The notes under the pieces: generated by a model
Seen by the model: only the letters and a program-made list of their open reading frames with translations
Databases searched by the model: none
What the model was told of the DNA's origin: nothing
Assembly (NCBI RefSeq): GCF_013868155.1
Contig: NZ_JACEOG010000001.1
Coordinates: 992,001 to 1,056,000 of the forward strand
Direction: 5' to 3'
Length of the DNA stretch: 64,000 nucleotides
Source of the DNA: Aeromicrobium phoceense
GTDB lineage: Bacteria > Actinomycetota > Actinomycetes > Propionibacteriales > Nocardioidaceae
Translations under genes and position numbers: made by a program
Shown: in pieces, positions 32,620 through 41,473 of the stretch
Position numbering within the stretch: position 1 is the first letter of the stretch
Layout of the letters: each line of letters starts with the position of its first letter

Positions 32620-33257
32620 AGAGCCTGCTCGCCCGCCTCGCCGCGGTGACCCTGCTGTCGGCGAGCGTCGTCGCGCTGCCGACGACGGCCACCGCCGAGG
32701 AGTCCTGCGAGGCGGCCGGCGACGTCCCGATCGTGCTGGAGTTCGGCTCGCTCGACGGCGAGGACCGGGTCGTGTGCGCCCAGGACGCCGTGGGCACGAC
32801 CGGCCTCGAGGCCCTCAACGCCGCCGGCGTCGAGACCGCGGAGACGAGCGGTGCGATGCCGATGGTGTGCCGCATCGACGGACTGCCGGCACCGGAGCAG
32901 GAGAAGTGCGGCAACGCGCTGAACGGCCCGGGCTACTGGGCGTTCCTGGTGGCCCAGGAGGGCCAGGACTGGGGCTACGCCTCGGTGGGCCTGCAGGAGT
33001 ACGAGCTCGTCCCGGGCGACTTCATCGCGCTCAGGTACCACCTGATGGCCGACGGCGAGAACGTCCCGGTCGACGCCGCCGCCGACGCCTCCACGCGTGC
33101 CGATGCCGAGGTCGCGGACCACGAGAACCACGGCGACCAGGCCGTGACCGACGATGAGTCGTCCTCCCTCGCCACGGTCGCGCTGCCCATCGCGATCGTC
33201 GCCGCCCTGCTGGTGGCCGTGGCCGCCTTCGTCGTCGCGCGCCGCCGCCGCGACTGA
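32616..33257 (+). CDS. Membrane-anchored DUF4430-type protein 2
   Basis: The 213-residue protein has a signal peptide (1-27) and a DUF4430 domain (about 35-145) that includes the family's TTGLEALNAAG helix (61-71), VCRIDG (84-89), PGYWAFL and WGYASVG, then an acidic linker and a single C-terminal membrane helix ending in RRRRD. It shares the VCRxDG, YWA and W-YASVG signature with the protein at 28003-28848, so the two are paralogues. Lacking the long stalk, it would sit closer to the membrane, a natural place to hand ligand to the S component encoded just upstream. Confidence 0.82.
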   Translation: MKSLLARLAAVTLLSASVVALPTTATAEESCEAAGDVPIVLEFGSLDGEDRVVCAQDAVGTTGLEALNAAGVETAETSGAMPMVCRIDGLPAPEQEKCGNALNGPGYWAFLVAQEGQDWGYASVGLQEYELVPGDFIALRYHLMADGENVPVDAAADASTRADAEVADHENHGDQAVTDDESSSLATVALPIAIVAALLVAVAAFVVARRRRD

Positions 33258-33285
33258 CCCCCGGTCACTCGCCCACCGGAACCGC

Positions 33286-33340
33286 GAGTGGCGCAGAATC
33301 GCCCGCCACTCGCCGAGTGGCGGGCGTTCTTGCGCCCCTC
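33286..33340. terminator. Nested palindromic terminator
   Basis: The inner arms at 33300-33312 and 33314-33326 are perfectly complementary and an outer pair (33286-33295 with 33331-33340) extends the stem with one mismatch. It separates the convergent B12 cluster and ROK gene, so it probably serves both. Confidence 0.75.
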
Positions 33341-33366
33341 GTGACCCCGGTTTGCGCCACTCGGCG

Positions 33367-34533
33367 TCAGTCGGCGGCGGCCAGCAACTCGGCGCTGGCC
33401 TGCTCGATCGCCTCGGGCGAGAGCACGTGCGCGATCGCCATGGCCGCGGCGCCCAGGACGCCGGACTGCTCGCCGCTGACCGACGGCACGATGCGCAGGT
33501 GCTCGGTGGCCAGCGGAAGCGAGCGCCGGTAGACCTCCTCGCGGATGCCGGCCAGCAGGTGCTCGCCGGCCTCGGCGAGGGCGCCGCCGATCACCACCAC
33601 CGACGGGTTGATGAAGTTCACGATCATCGCCAGCACGTCGCCGATGTCGCGGCCCGCCTGGCGCACCGCCTGGATCGCGGCCAGGTCGCCGGAGCGGACG
33701 AGGTCGACGACGTGGGTCGCCGTGGTCACCCCGGGCCGGTCCAGCACCCGCGCGATCGCGGGCCCGGCGGCCAGCGCCTCGAGGCAGCCGACGTTGCCAC
33801 ACCGGCACAGCACGTCGCTGCCGCGGGAGACGCGGATGTGCCCGATGTCCCCGGCGGTGCCCTGCCCGCCGCGCTGGAGCTCGCCGCCGGCGATGATGCC
33901 CGCGCCGATGCCCGTGGCCGCCTTGATGAGGATCAGGTCGTCCTCGTCGGGGAACTGGGTGTCCTGCTCGCCCAGCGCCATGATGTTCACGTCGTTGTCG
34001 ATGAGCACGGGCACGTCGAACGAGCGCCGGACGAACTGCGGCACGTCGAACCGGTCCCACCCGGGCATGATCGGCGGGTTGATCGCGCGACCGGTCGAGT
34101 GCTCCACGGGGCCGGGCAGGCCGATGCCGATGCCGGCGAGGTCCGTGCGGGGGCGGCCGGTCTGAAGCATCAGGCGGTCGACGGTCGCGGTCACCCAACG
34201 CAGGACGGGCACGGGGCCGTCGGCGATGTCCAGGTCCTCGCGGTCCTGCGCCAGCACGGCACCGGAGAGGTCGACGATCGCGGCGCGGGCGTGCCGGGCG
34301 CCGAGGTCGATCGCGGCCACCACGCGCGCCCCGGTGTTGACCGCGAGCAGCGACGGCGGACGGCCGCCCGTGGAGCTGCGGCCCCCGTACGGCGCGATCA
34401 GCCCGAGCTTCAGAAGGAGGTCCACGCGTGAGGCCACGGTGGAGCGCGCCAGACCACTCGACGCCGCCAGCTCGGCGCGGGTCATGGGCCGACCCTCGCG
34501 CTGGAGCAGTGCGAACACGTCGCTGGTCTTCAC
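33367..34533 (-). CDS. ROK-family transcriptional regulator
   Basis: The 388-residue protein has an N-terminal winged HTH (about 1-60; TRAELAASSGLARSTVASRVDLLL) fused to a ROK sugar-kinase-like domain. The sugar-binding GDIGH and zinc motif CRCGNVGCLE are intact, as are nucleotide-site strands IDLGARHARAAIVDL and IGIGLPGPV, so it may bind a sugar and possibly retain kinase activity. It is divergent from the sugar ABC operon, the standard arrangement for a local repressor. Translation starts at GTG 34533. Confidence 0.9.
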   Translation of the reverse strand: MKTSDVFALLQREGRPMTRAELAASSGLARSTVASRVDLLLKLGLIAPYGGRSSTGGRPPSLLAVNTGARVVAAIDLGARHARAAIVDLSGAVLAQDREDLDIADGPVPVLRWVTATVDRLMLQTGRPRTDLAGIGIGLPGPVEHSTGRAINPPIMPGWDRFDVPQFVRRSFDVPVLIDNDVNIMALGEQDTQFPDEDDLILIKAATGIGAGIIAGGELQRGGQGTAGDIGHIRVSRGSDVLCRCGNVGCLEALAAGPAIARVLDRPGVTTATHVVDLVRSGDLAAIQAVRQAGRDIGDVLAMIVNFINPSVVVIGGALAEAGEHLLAGIREEVYRRSLPLATEHLRIVPSVSGEQSGVLGAAAMAIAHVLSPEAIEQASAELLAAAD

Positions 34534-34540
34534 GGTGCTG

Positions 34541-34556
34541 ATTCAACCATTCAGCC
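34541..34556. promoter_or_regulatory. Tandem direct repeat in the ROK/ABC divergent promoter
   Basis: ATTCAACC and ATTCAGCC lie head to tail, and TTCAA (34542-34546) also forms an inverted pair with TTGAA (34559-34563). The AT-rich block is centred between the two divergent starts and is a reasonable operator for the ROK regulator. Confidence 0.4.
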
Positions 34557-34626
34557 TTTTGAACGTCCAGCCGACAACTTTTACCGAATACTCGACAGAA
34601 GTGGAGATCTGTGTCACAGTGCTTGC

Positions 34627-36150
34627 GTGAACGAGGCTGACCCGAACGTGCGCGAGAACGCGCCGGTGCTGCGCGTCCGCGCCGTGACGAAGGCCTTCGT
34701 CGGCAACCAGGTCCTCCACGGTGTGGACCTGGATCTGGTCGCCGGACAGGTGCTCGGACTCGTGGGCGAGAACGGCGCCGGGAAGTCGACGCTGATGAAG
34801 ATCCTCGCCGGCGTGCACCCGGCCGACTCCGGCTCCATCGAGCTCGACGGCGAGGCGGTGACCTTCGGCCACCCCGTCGAGGCGCAGCGCGCCGGGCTCG
34901 CCACGGTCTTCCAGGAGTTCAACCTGCTGCCCGAGCGGACGATCGCCGAGAACATCCACCTCGGTCGCGAACCCCGCGGTCGCGGTGGCCTCGTCGACAC
35001 GCGCCGCATGGAGCAGGAGACCACCGCACTGCTGACCGGGCTGGGCATCGAGGGCCTGCGTGCGTCGCGCCGGGTCCGCTCGCTCTCGGTCGCCGAGCAG
35101 CAGATCGTCGAGATCGCCAAGGCCGTCAGCTTCGACGCCCGCGTCATCCAGATGGACGAGCCGACCGCCGCGCTGGCCGACCACGAGGTCGAGCTGCTCT
35201 ACGGGATCGTCCGCCGGCTGACCTCGCGCGGTGTCGCCATCGTCTACGTCTCCCACCGCCTGCGCGAGGTGCTGGACCTGTGCGACACGGTGACCGTGCT
35301 GAAGGACGGCCGCCAGGTCGACACGCGCCCGGCCTCCGAGCTGGACGAGGCCACGCTGGTGCGCCTCATGGTGGGCCGGCCGATGGACTCGTTCATCCCC
35401 GACCCGACCCCCGGCACCACGGTGGGCGAGCCGCGACTGCAGCTGCGCGGCGCCGGCAACGGCTACGTCGACGACATCGACCTGACGCTGCACGCCGGCG
35501 AGATCGTCGGCATCGCGGGCCTGCAGGGCTCCGGCCGCACCGAGCTGCTCGAGGGGATCTTCGGGATCGAGCCGTTCACCCGCGGCGAGCTCACCGTCGA
35601 CGGCGCGGCGACCCCGATCGGCTCCCCGCGCCGCGCCATCCGCTCCGGTCTGGCGCTCGTGACCGAGGACCGCAAGGCCACCGGCCTGTCCCTGCAGCAG
35701 TCCCTGCTCGACAACGCGCTCGGCGTGGTCCGCGCCGTCTTCCCGCGCCGCACCGAGGCGGCTCGGCGCGAGGTGCCCGGTCTGTTCGGCTCGCTGTCGG
35801 TCTCGGCCCGCTCGCTGAGCCAGGAGGCCCAGTTCCTGTCCGGCGGCAACCAGCAGAAGGTCGTCCTGGCCCGATGGCTGGTCACCGACCCGAGGATCGT
35901 GCTCCTCGACGAGCCCACGCGCGGCATCGACGTCGGCGCGAAGCACGCCATCTACGAGGTGATGCGCGAGCTGGCCGCCCGCGGGATCGCCGTGCTCATG
36001 GTGTCCAGCGAGCTGCCCGAGGTGATCGGGATGTCCGACCGCGTCCTCGTGATGCGCGACGGCCGGCTCGCCGGCGAGCTGCCCGGCGGGTCCGACGAGG
36101 AGACGATCCTGTCGCTCGCGGCCGGACTGGACGAGGAGATCGCCTCATGA
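34627..36150 (+). CDS. Sugar ABC transporter ATP-binding protein (RbsA/MglA type)
   Basis: This 507-residue tandem ATPase energises a CUT2-class sugar importer. The N-terminal domain is canonical (GENGAGKST, LSVAEQQIVEIAKA, QMDEPTAAL). The C-terminal domain has the degenerate Walker A GLQGSGRTE that is normal for RbsA/MglA/AraG proteins, with LSGGNQQKVVLARWL and LLDEPTRGIDVGAK. GTG 34627 is the likely start. It overlaps the first permease gene (ATGA). Confidence 0.94.
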   Translation: MNEADPNVRENAPVLRVRAVTKAFVGNQVLHGVDLDLVAGQVLGLVGENGAGKSTLMKILAGVHPADSGSIELDGEAVTFGHPVEAQRAGLATVFQEFNLLPERTIAENIHLGREPRGRGGLVDTRRMEQETTALLTGLGIEGLRASRRVRSLSVAEQQIVEIAKAVSFDARVIQMDEPTAALADHEVELLYGIVRRLTSRGVAIVYVSHRLREVLDLCDTVTVLKDGRQVDTRPASELDEATLVRLMVGRPMDSFIPDPTPGTTVGEPRLQLRGAGNGYVDDIDLTLHAGEIVGIAGLQGSGRTELLEGIFGIEPFTRGELTVDGAATPIGSPRRAIRSGLALVTEDRKATGLSLQQSLLDNALGVVRAVFPRRTEAARREVPGLFGSLSVSARSLSQEAQFLSGGNQQKVVLARWLVTDPRIVLLDEPTRGIDVGAKHAIYEVMRELAARGIAVLMVSSELPEVIGMSDRVLVMRDGRLAGELPGGSDEETILSLAAGLDEEIAS

Positions 36151-37142
36151 AGGCACGTCTGGCAGGTCTGGACTCGACGATGATCGTGTTCGTCGTGCTG
36201 GCGGTCTCGATCGTCGCCGGCTCGATCATCACGGCGCTCGAGGGCCGCAACTTCTTCAGCGTCGGCAACATCGACAACGTCCTGACCACCATGACGATCC
36301 TGGGCCTGATCGCGATCGGCCAGACCCTCGTGATCCTCGTGGGCTCGCTGGACCTCTCCGTGCCCTTCATGGTCAGCCTCGCCAGTGTTCTGGCCGGCGG
36401 GATCATGGCCGACCGCTCCGCGAACATCGCCCTCGGCGTCGCGGTGGCGCTGGGCGTCGCGGTGCTCTTCGGCCTGCTGAACGGCCTGATCGTCAGCATG
36501 CTCCACGTCCACGGCTTCATCGCCACGCTCGGCACCGGCCTGATCGTCTCGGGCTTCCTCGGGTCGAACTACCAGGGCAGCTCGGGCACGGCGCCGTACG
36601 CCTTCCGGCTGCTCGACGCCACGCGCATCGGCCCCGTGCCGGTGGCCACGCTCATCATGCTCGTGTGCGCCGGGCTGGCCGTGCTGATGCTGCGCCGTAC
36701 GCGCCTCGGCCACCACATCTACGCCGTCGGTGGCAACGCCGAGGTGGCCCGCATGTCGGGCGTCCGGACGCAGGTGCCGATCGTCGCGGCGCACGTCATC
36801 TGCTCCGTGACGGCCGCGCTCGCCGGACTGCTGCTGCTCGCGCGCCTCGGCGTCGGCCAGCCGACGGTCGGCTCGCAGGCCGGCTACGACCTGATGTCCA
36901 TCGCGGCGGTCGTGCTCGGCGGCACCCTCCTCTCGGGCGGCAAGGGCAGCATCGTCGGCACGATCGCGGGCGTCGGCATCTTCGCCGTCCTCGACAACGT
37001 CATGGGCGTCATGGAGCTGAACCCGTTCCTGAAGGACGTGGTGCGCGGCATCGTCATCGTCGTCGCGGTCGCCGTCTACGCGCGCCGCGAGATCGACCGG
37101 CGACCCGAGCGCTTCGGCGCGACGAAGGAGGTCGTCTCATGA
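36147..37142 (+). CDS. CUT2 sugar ABC permease 1 (RbsC-like)
   Basis: The 331-residue permease has about nine hydrophobic segments. It carries the BPD_transp_2 signatures GQTLVILVGSLDLSV, GNAEVARMSGV (cytoplasmic coupling loop) and AAVVLGGTLLSGGKGS. It overlaps the ATPase gene upstream and the second permease downstream, and probably forms a heterodimer with the latter. Confidence 0.93.
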   Translation: MKARLAGLDSTMIVFVVLAVSIVAGSIITALEGRNFFSVGNIDNVLTTMTILGLIAIGQTLVILVGSLDLSVPFMVSLASVLAGGIMADRSANIALGVAVALGVAVLFGLLNGLIVSMLHVHGFIATLGTGLIVSGFLGSNYQGSSGTAPYAFRLLDATRIGPVPVATLIMLVCAGLAVLMLRRTRLGHHIYAVGGNAEVARMSGVRTQVPIVAAHVICSVTAALAGLLLLARLGVGQPTVGSQAGYDLMSIAAVVLGGTLLSGGKGSIVGTIAGVGIFAVLDNVMGVMELNPFLKDVVRGIVIVVAVAVYARREIDRRPERFGATKEVVS

Positions 37143-38215
37143 GCATGAGCGTGCGCGCGCTGCCCCTCCACGAGGGCACCCCCGGCCGACGGTTCCTGGG
37201 CGTCCTGGCCACCCCCGGCGGCGCCGTCTTCCTCCTCGTCATCGCGCTGCTCCTCGCGATCATCGTGTCCAACCCGAGCTTCGCCGAGGGCAACTCGCTG
37301 ATTCGGTTCGCGGGTCGCACGGCGCCGATCGCGATCGCCGCGATGGGCCAGTACTTCGTCATCGTCAGCGGCGAGTTCGACCTCTCCATGGGCGCGGTGA
37401 TCGCCGCCCAGGTCGTCCTGGCCGGCAACGTCATCGGTCAGGACGAGTCGCGGATCCTGCCGGGGCTGCTGCTGATGCTGGCCGTCGGCGCCGGGATCGG
37501 GCTGCTCAACGGGCTGGCCACCACGCTGCTCAAGGTGCCGAGCTTCATCGTCACGCTCGGCATGATGCTGTCGCTGACGGGTCTCGTGCGATACGTCACC
37601 GGCGGCGCCGCGACCGGCAACCCCTCCGACCGCTTCCGCGAGATCGGCCGCGGCGGCATCGAGAACGTGCCGGTCGTCGGGATGATCCCGTACCCGCTGA
37701 TCGTGCTCATCGCTGTCGGAGCGTTCGCCGTGTGGCTCATGCGCCGTCCGTTCGGTCGCACCCTGATCGCCGCCGGCGACAACCCCGAGTCCGCACGCTT
37801 CTCCGGCACGCCGCTGTGGTGGACCAAGACGCGGGCCTTCATGATCTCGTCCCTGTCCGCGACAGTCGCCGGCATCCTGCTGGTCGGCTACGCCGGCGTT
37901 CACCCCTCGGTCGGCGGCGGCTACGAGTTCGCCGCCATCACGGCGGTCGTGCTCGGCGGCGTCGTGCTTGGCGGCGGACGCGGCTGGGTCCTCTCGGCCG
38001 CGGCGGGCGCCTTCGCGCTCGAGCTGCTCTTCGTGCTGCTGACCAGCCTCGGCATCGCGTCGACGTGGCGCGACACCGTGCAGGGCCTCATCATCATCGC
38101 CGCCGTCGCCCTCGCGGGCCGGGCCTGGCAGGGCGCAGGGCGCCGCCGCGGCCCCACGACTTCTCCACCCCCATCACCCCAGCCCGCCACGGGCGCAACG
38201 ACAGGAGAGAACTGA
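37139..38215 (+). CDS. CUT2 sugar ABC permease 2 (RbsC-like)
   Basis: This 358-residue second channel subunit has the motifs GQYFVIVSGEFDLSMGAV, GDNPESARFSG and ITAVVLGGVVLGGGRGW. The Pro/Thr-rich C-terminal tail (PTTSPPPSPQPATG) is unusual for the family. Its stop overlaps the start of the binding-protein gene. Confidence 0.93.
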   Translation: MSMSVRALPLHEGTPGRRFLGVLATPGGAVFLLVIALLLAIIVSNPSFAEGNSLIRFAGRTAPIAIAAMGQYFVIVSGEFDLSMGAVIAAQVVLAGNVIGQDESRILPGLLLMLAVGAGIGLLNGLATTLLKVPSFIVTLGMMLSLTGLVRYVTGGAATGNPSDRFREIGRGGIENVPVVGMIPYPLIVLIAVGAFAVWLMRRPFGRTLIAAGDNPESARFSGTPLWWTKTRAFMISSLSATVAGILLVGYAGVHPSVGGGYEFAAITAVVLGGVVLGGGRGWVLSAAAGAFALELLFVLLTSLGIASTWRDTVQGLIIIAAVALAGRAWQGAGRRRGPTTSPPPSPQPATGATTGEN

Positions 38216-39399
38216 TGCGCGCATCCATGAGAGGGGTACTGGTGTCGGCCGCGGCCGTCCTGGTACTGGCCGGCTGCAGCACGGACGACGTGCCCGACTC
38301 CGGCGACGACGACTCGGGATCCAAGGACACCGAGTGGTTCGTCCAGGCTGACTTCGACCGTCAGGACGAACAGCGCAGCGCCACCTTCGAGGGCGATCCC
38401 GCCACGCCGTGGATGCAGTACATCGCCGGCGACATGGCCGACACCGCGAAGTTCAAGACCGAGGGCGCCAAGAAGGTCTGCTTCGCGAACGCCTCGATCA
38501 GCAACCCGTGGCGCCAGACCGGCTGGATCACGATGCAGCAGCAGCTGAAGGTGATGCAGGACGAGGGCGTCGTCTCGGAGATGGAGACCCGCGACGCGCA
38601 GGACTCCGACGACACGCAGATCGCCGACATCGACTACTTCATCAAGGAGGGCAACTGCGACGCCTTCATCATCTCGCCGAACTCCACGGCGGCGATGACC
38701 CCGGCCGTCGAGCGCGCCTGTGAGACCGGCAAGCCGGTCGTGGTGTTCGACCGCGGCGTCGACACCGACTGCGCCACCACGTTCATCCACCCGATCGGTG
38801 GCTACGCGTGGGGCATCGACACGGCCGAGTTCCTCGTGGACAACCTCGAGAAGGGCGACAAGGTCATCGCGCTGCGCATCCTGCCCGGCGTCGACGTCCT
38901 GGAGACCCGCTGGGCCGCGGCCGAGAAGATCTTCGAGGAGAACGACATCGAGGCGGAGGACCAGTTCACCGACGCCGATCCCACCAAGATCAAGCAGATC
39001 ATCACCGACGCCATCAACCAGGACGACATCAAGGGCGTCTGGATGGACGCCGGTGACGGTGCCGTCGCGGCCATCGAGGCCTTCGAGGACGCGGGCAAGG
39101 ACTACCCGGTCATGACCGGTGAGGACGAGATGAGCTTCCTGCGCAAGTGGGAGGACACCGGCCTGACCGGCCTGGCGCCCGTCTACTCCAACTTCCAGTG
39201 GCGCACCCCGCTGCTGGCCCTGCAGAAGATCTTCGCGGGCGAGGAGGTGCCGGCCGAGTGGGTCCTGCCACAGTCGCCGATCACCGAGGACGACCGCGCG
39301 GACTACCTGAAGGCGAACGACGGGATGCCGGACGGGCACTACGCCAAGTTCGGCGGCGAGGACCTCCCGGGCTTCCCGAAGGCCTGGCAGGACCGCTGA
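38215..39399 (+). CDS. Sugar ABC transporter substrate-binding lipoprotein
   Basis: The 394-residue lipoprotein has a lipobox LAGC near residue 20 and an Asp/Ser-rich tether. The periplasmic-binding-protein type 1 core shows KKVCFANASISNPWRQTGW, DAFIISPNSTAAMTPAVE, KPVVVFDRGVD and GVWMDAGDGAVAA, the layout of RbsB-type sugar binders. The cavity residues do not reveal the sugar. ATG 38215 overlaps the preceding stop by one base (TGATG). A stem-loop follows the stop. Confidence 0.92.
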   Translation: MRASMRGVLVSAAAVLVLAGCSTDDVPDSGDDDSGSKDTEWFVQADFDRQDEQRSATFEGDPATPWMQYIAGDMADTAKFKTEGAKKVCFANASISNPWRQTGWITMQQQLKVMQDEGVVSEMETRDAQDSDDTQIADIDYFIKEGNCDAFIISPNSTAAMTPAVERACETGKPVVVFDRGVDTDCATTFIHPIGGYAWGIDTAEFLVDNLEKGDKVIALRILPGVDVLETRWAAAEKIFEENDIEAEDQFTDADPTKIKQIITDAINQDDIKGVWMDAGDGAVAAIEAFEDAGKDYPVMTGEDEMSFLRKWEDTGLTGLAPVYSNFQWRTPLLALQKIFAGEEVPAEWVLPQSPITEDDRADYLKANDGMPDGHYAKFGGEDLPGFPKAWQDR

Positions 39400-39406
39400 T
39401 CGCGAA

Positions 39407-39438
39407 CCGGGTGGCGGCGACTCGGCGCCGCCACCCGG
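39407..39438 (+). terminator. Intra-operon stem-loop after the binding-protein gene
   Basis: A perfect 13-bp stem (39407-39419 with 39426-39438) and 6-base loop start 8 bases after the stop. The enzyme genes continue on the same strand 31 bases later, so this may attenuate transcription or protect the upstream message and give more transporter than enzyme. Confidence 0.65.
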
Positions 39439-39469
39439 GACCCACCCGTCCCTCTCGACAGGAGAAGTC

Positions 39470-40336
39470 GTGCGCAGCATCGGCATCAACACGTGGGTCT
39501 GGCAGTCGCCGCTCACCGACGCCACGGTCGAGGCTCGCCTGGAGCACGTCGCCGCCCTCGGCTTCGACGCGGTCGAGCTGCCGCTGGAGAACCTCGGCGA
39601 CCTGACGGCGGACGTCGTCGGTCCGGCGCTCGCGCGCACCGGCCTGGCCCCTTCGGTCGTCGGCGCGATGGCGCCGGGACGCGACCTCGTCGGGGCCGAT
39701 GACGCGGCCGTCGCGGCGACGCAGGACTACCTGCGCGGGTGCGTCGACCTCGCCGCCGGCATCGGCGCGGAGGCGGTCTGCGGCCCCTTCTACGCGGCGA
39801 CCGGCCGCACGTGGCGCCTGTCGCCCGACGAGCGCCGCGAGGCCTACGGGCAGTGGCGCGAGAGTCTCGCGCCGGTCGTGGAGCACGCGGCGTCCCGCGG
39901 CGTGCGGATCGGCATCGAGCCGCTGAACCGCTACGAGACGTCGCTCGTCAACACGGTCGACCAGGCGCTCGAGGGCCTCGACGGACTCCTCGGGGCGTCG
40001 CTCGGCCTCGCGCTGGACACCTATCACCTGAACATCGAGGAGCGGTCCAGCGCGGGCGCGATCCGTGCGGCGGGCGAGCACCTCGTGCACATCCAGGTCT
40101 GCGGCAGCGACCGCGGTGCGCCCGGGGGCGACCAGACCGACTGGGACGCCCTGATCGGCGCCCTTGACGAGGTCGGGCACACCGGCCCTCTCGTCATCGA
40201 GAGCTTCACGGCCGAGAACGCCTCGATCGCCACGGCGGCGTCGATCTGGCGGCCCCTCGCGCCGACGCAGGACGACCTGGCGCGCGACGGACTGGCGTTC
40301 CTGCGCGAGCTGAACCGAACGGGGGAGTCACGATGA
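39470..40336 (+). CDS. Sugar phosphate isomerase/epimerase-like TIM-barrel protein 1
   Basis: The 288-residue AP-endonuclease-2-type TIM barrel is in the D-tagatose/D-psicose 3-epimerase group. Metal-site positions are visible: Glu in GIEPLNRYETSLV, Asp in LALDTYHLNIEE, His in LVHIQVCGSDRG and Glu in LVIESF. GTG 39470 follows GGAGAAG. Members of this superfamily include epimerases but also enzymes that eliminate or hydrate 3-keto sugars, so the reaction is open. It overlaps the next gene (ATGA). Confidence 0.85.
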   Translation: MRSIGINTWVWQSPLTDATVEARLEHVAALGFDAVELPLENLGDLTADVVGPALARTGLAPSVVGAMAPGRDLVGADDAAVAATQDYLRGCVDLAAGIGAEAVCGPFYAATGRTWRLSPDERREAYGQWRESLAPVVEHAASRGVRIGIEPLNRYETSLVNTVDQALEGLDGLLGASLGLALDTYHLNIEERSSAGAIRAAGEHLVHIQVCGSDRGAPGGDQTDWDALIGALDEVGHTGPLVIESFTAENASIATAASIWRPLAPTQDDLARDGLAFLRELNRTGESR

Positions 40337-41454
40337 CGCGCGAGCTCGGGGTGGCCGTCATCGGCTACTCCTTCATGGGCAAGGCCCACTCCAACGCCTG
40401 GCGCAACGTCGGGGCGTTCCACCCGCACCTGCCCCCGGTCGCCCAGCAGGTCCTGGTCGGCCGCGATCCCTCGGCCGTCCGCTCGGCAGCCCACCAGTTC
40501 GGCTGGCGCGAGTCCGCCACCGACTGGCGCGACGTCGTCACCCGCGACGACGTGGACATCGTGGACATCTGCACCCCCGGGCACCTGCACCACGAGATCG
40601 CTTTGGCCGCCCTGCGCGCCGGCAAGCACGTCATCGTGGAGAAGCCGCTGACCAACACGCTCGAGGAGTCCGCGGAGCTCGTCGTCGCCGCCGAGCAGGC
40701 CCGCGCGCGCGGGGTCCGCTCGATGGTGGGGTTCAACTACCGCTGCGTGCCCGCGCTCGCCCTGGCGCGCCAGGTGATCGCCGAGGGCCGGATCGGCGAG
40801 GTCCGCCAGGTGCGGGCCTCCTACCTCCAGGACTGGCTCGTCGATCCCGAGGCCCCGATGACCTGGCGGCTGCGCAAGGAGGAGGCCGGGTCCGGGGTGC
40901 TGGGCGACCTCGGCTCGCACGTGGTCGACCAGGTGCGCTTCCTGCTGGACGACGAGGTCTCGAGCGTGGCGGGCCGGCTGGAGACGTTCGTCGGGTCGCG
41001 TCCGGGACCCTCCGGTCCCGAGCCGGTGACGGTCGACGACGCCGCGTGGGCGCTCCTGGGCACGTCGCGCGGAGCGATGGTCAGCCTCGAGGTCAGCCGG
41101 ATGGCCACCGGGCGCAAGAACGCCCTGCAGATCGAGGTGTACGGGTCCCGCGGCTCGGTCGCCTTCGACCTCGAGCGCCTCAACGAGCTGTGGATCGACA
41201 CCGGCGAGGGACGCACCCGCGTGCTCGTCACCGAGCCCGACCACCCCCACCTCGAGCCGTGGTGGCCGCCCGGTCACGTGCTGGGCTGGGACCACACGTT
41301 CACGACCCAGGCCGCCGGCTTCCTCGCCGCGATCGCGGACGGCACCGACCCCACGCCGTCGTTCGAGGACGGTCTGGCGGTGCAGCGGGTGCTCGACGCG
41401 ATCGAGCGCAGTGCCGTCGCCGGACGCGACACGGTCGCACTCGCGAGATCCTGA
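40333..41454 (+). CDS. Gfo/Idh/MocA-family sugar dehydrogenase
   Basis: This 373-residue NAD(P)-dependent oxidoreductase begins with a Rossmann strand (VAVIGYSFMGKAHSNAW). The family catalytic motif EKPLTNT follows near residue 105, and the second domain includes GDLGSHVVDQVRFLL with the conserved His. Such enzymes oxidise a sugar C-OH (inositol 2-dehydrogenase, levoglucosan or glycoside 3-dehydrogenases). It lies between two TIM-barrel genes in the sugar operon. Confidence 0.88.
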   Translation: MTRELGVAVIGYSFMGKAHSNAWRNVGAFHPHLPPVAQQVLVGRDPSAVRSAAHQFGWRESATDWRDVVTRDDVDIVDICTPGHLHHEIALAALRAGKHVIVEKPLTNTLEESAELVVAAEQARARGVRSMVGFNYRCVPALALARQVIAEGRIGEVRQVRASYLQDWLVDPEAPMTWRLRKEEAGSGVLGDLGSHVVDQVRFLLDDEVSSVAGRLETFVGSRPGPSGPEPVTVDDAAWALLGTSRGAMVSLEVSRMATGRKNALQIEVYGSRGSVAFDLERLNELWIDTGEGRTRVLVTEPDHPHLEPWWPPGHVLGWDHTFTTQAAGFLAAIADGTDPTPSFEDGLAVQRVLDAIERSAVAGRDTVALARS

Positions 41455-41473
41455 TCATCGAAGGAGGGACACC

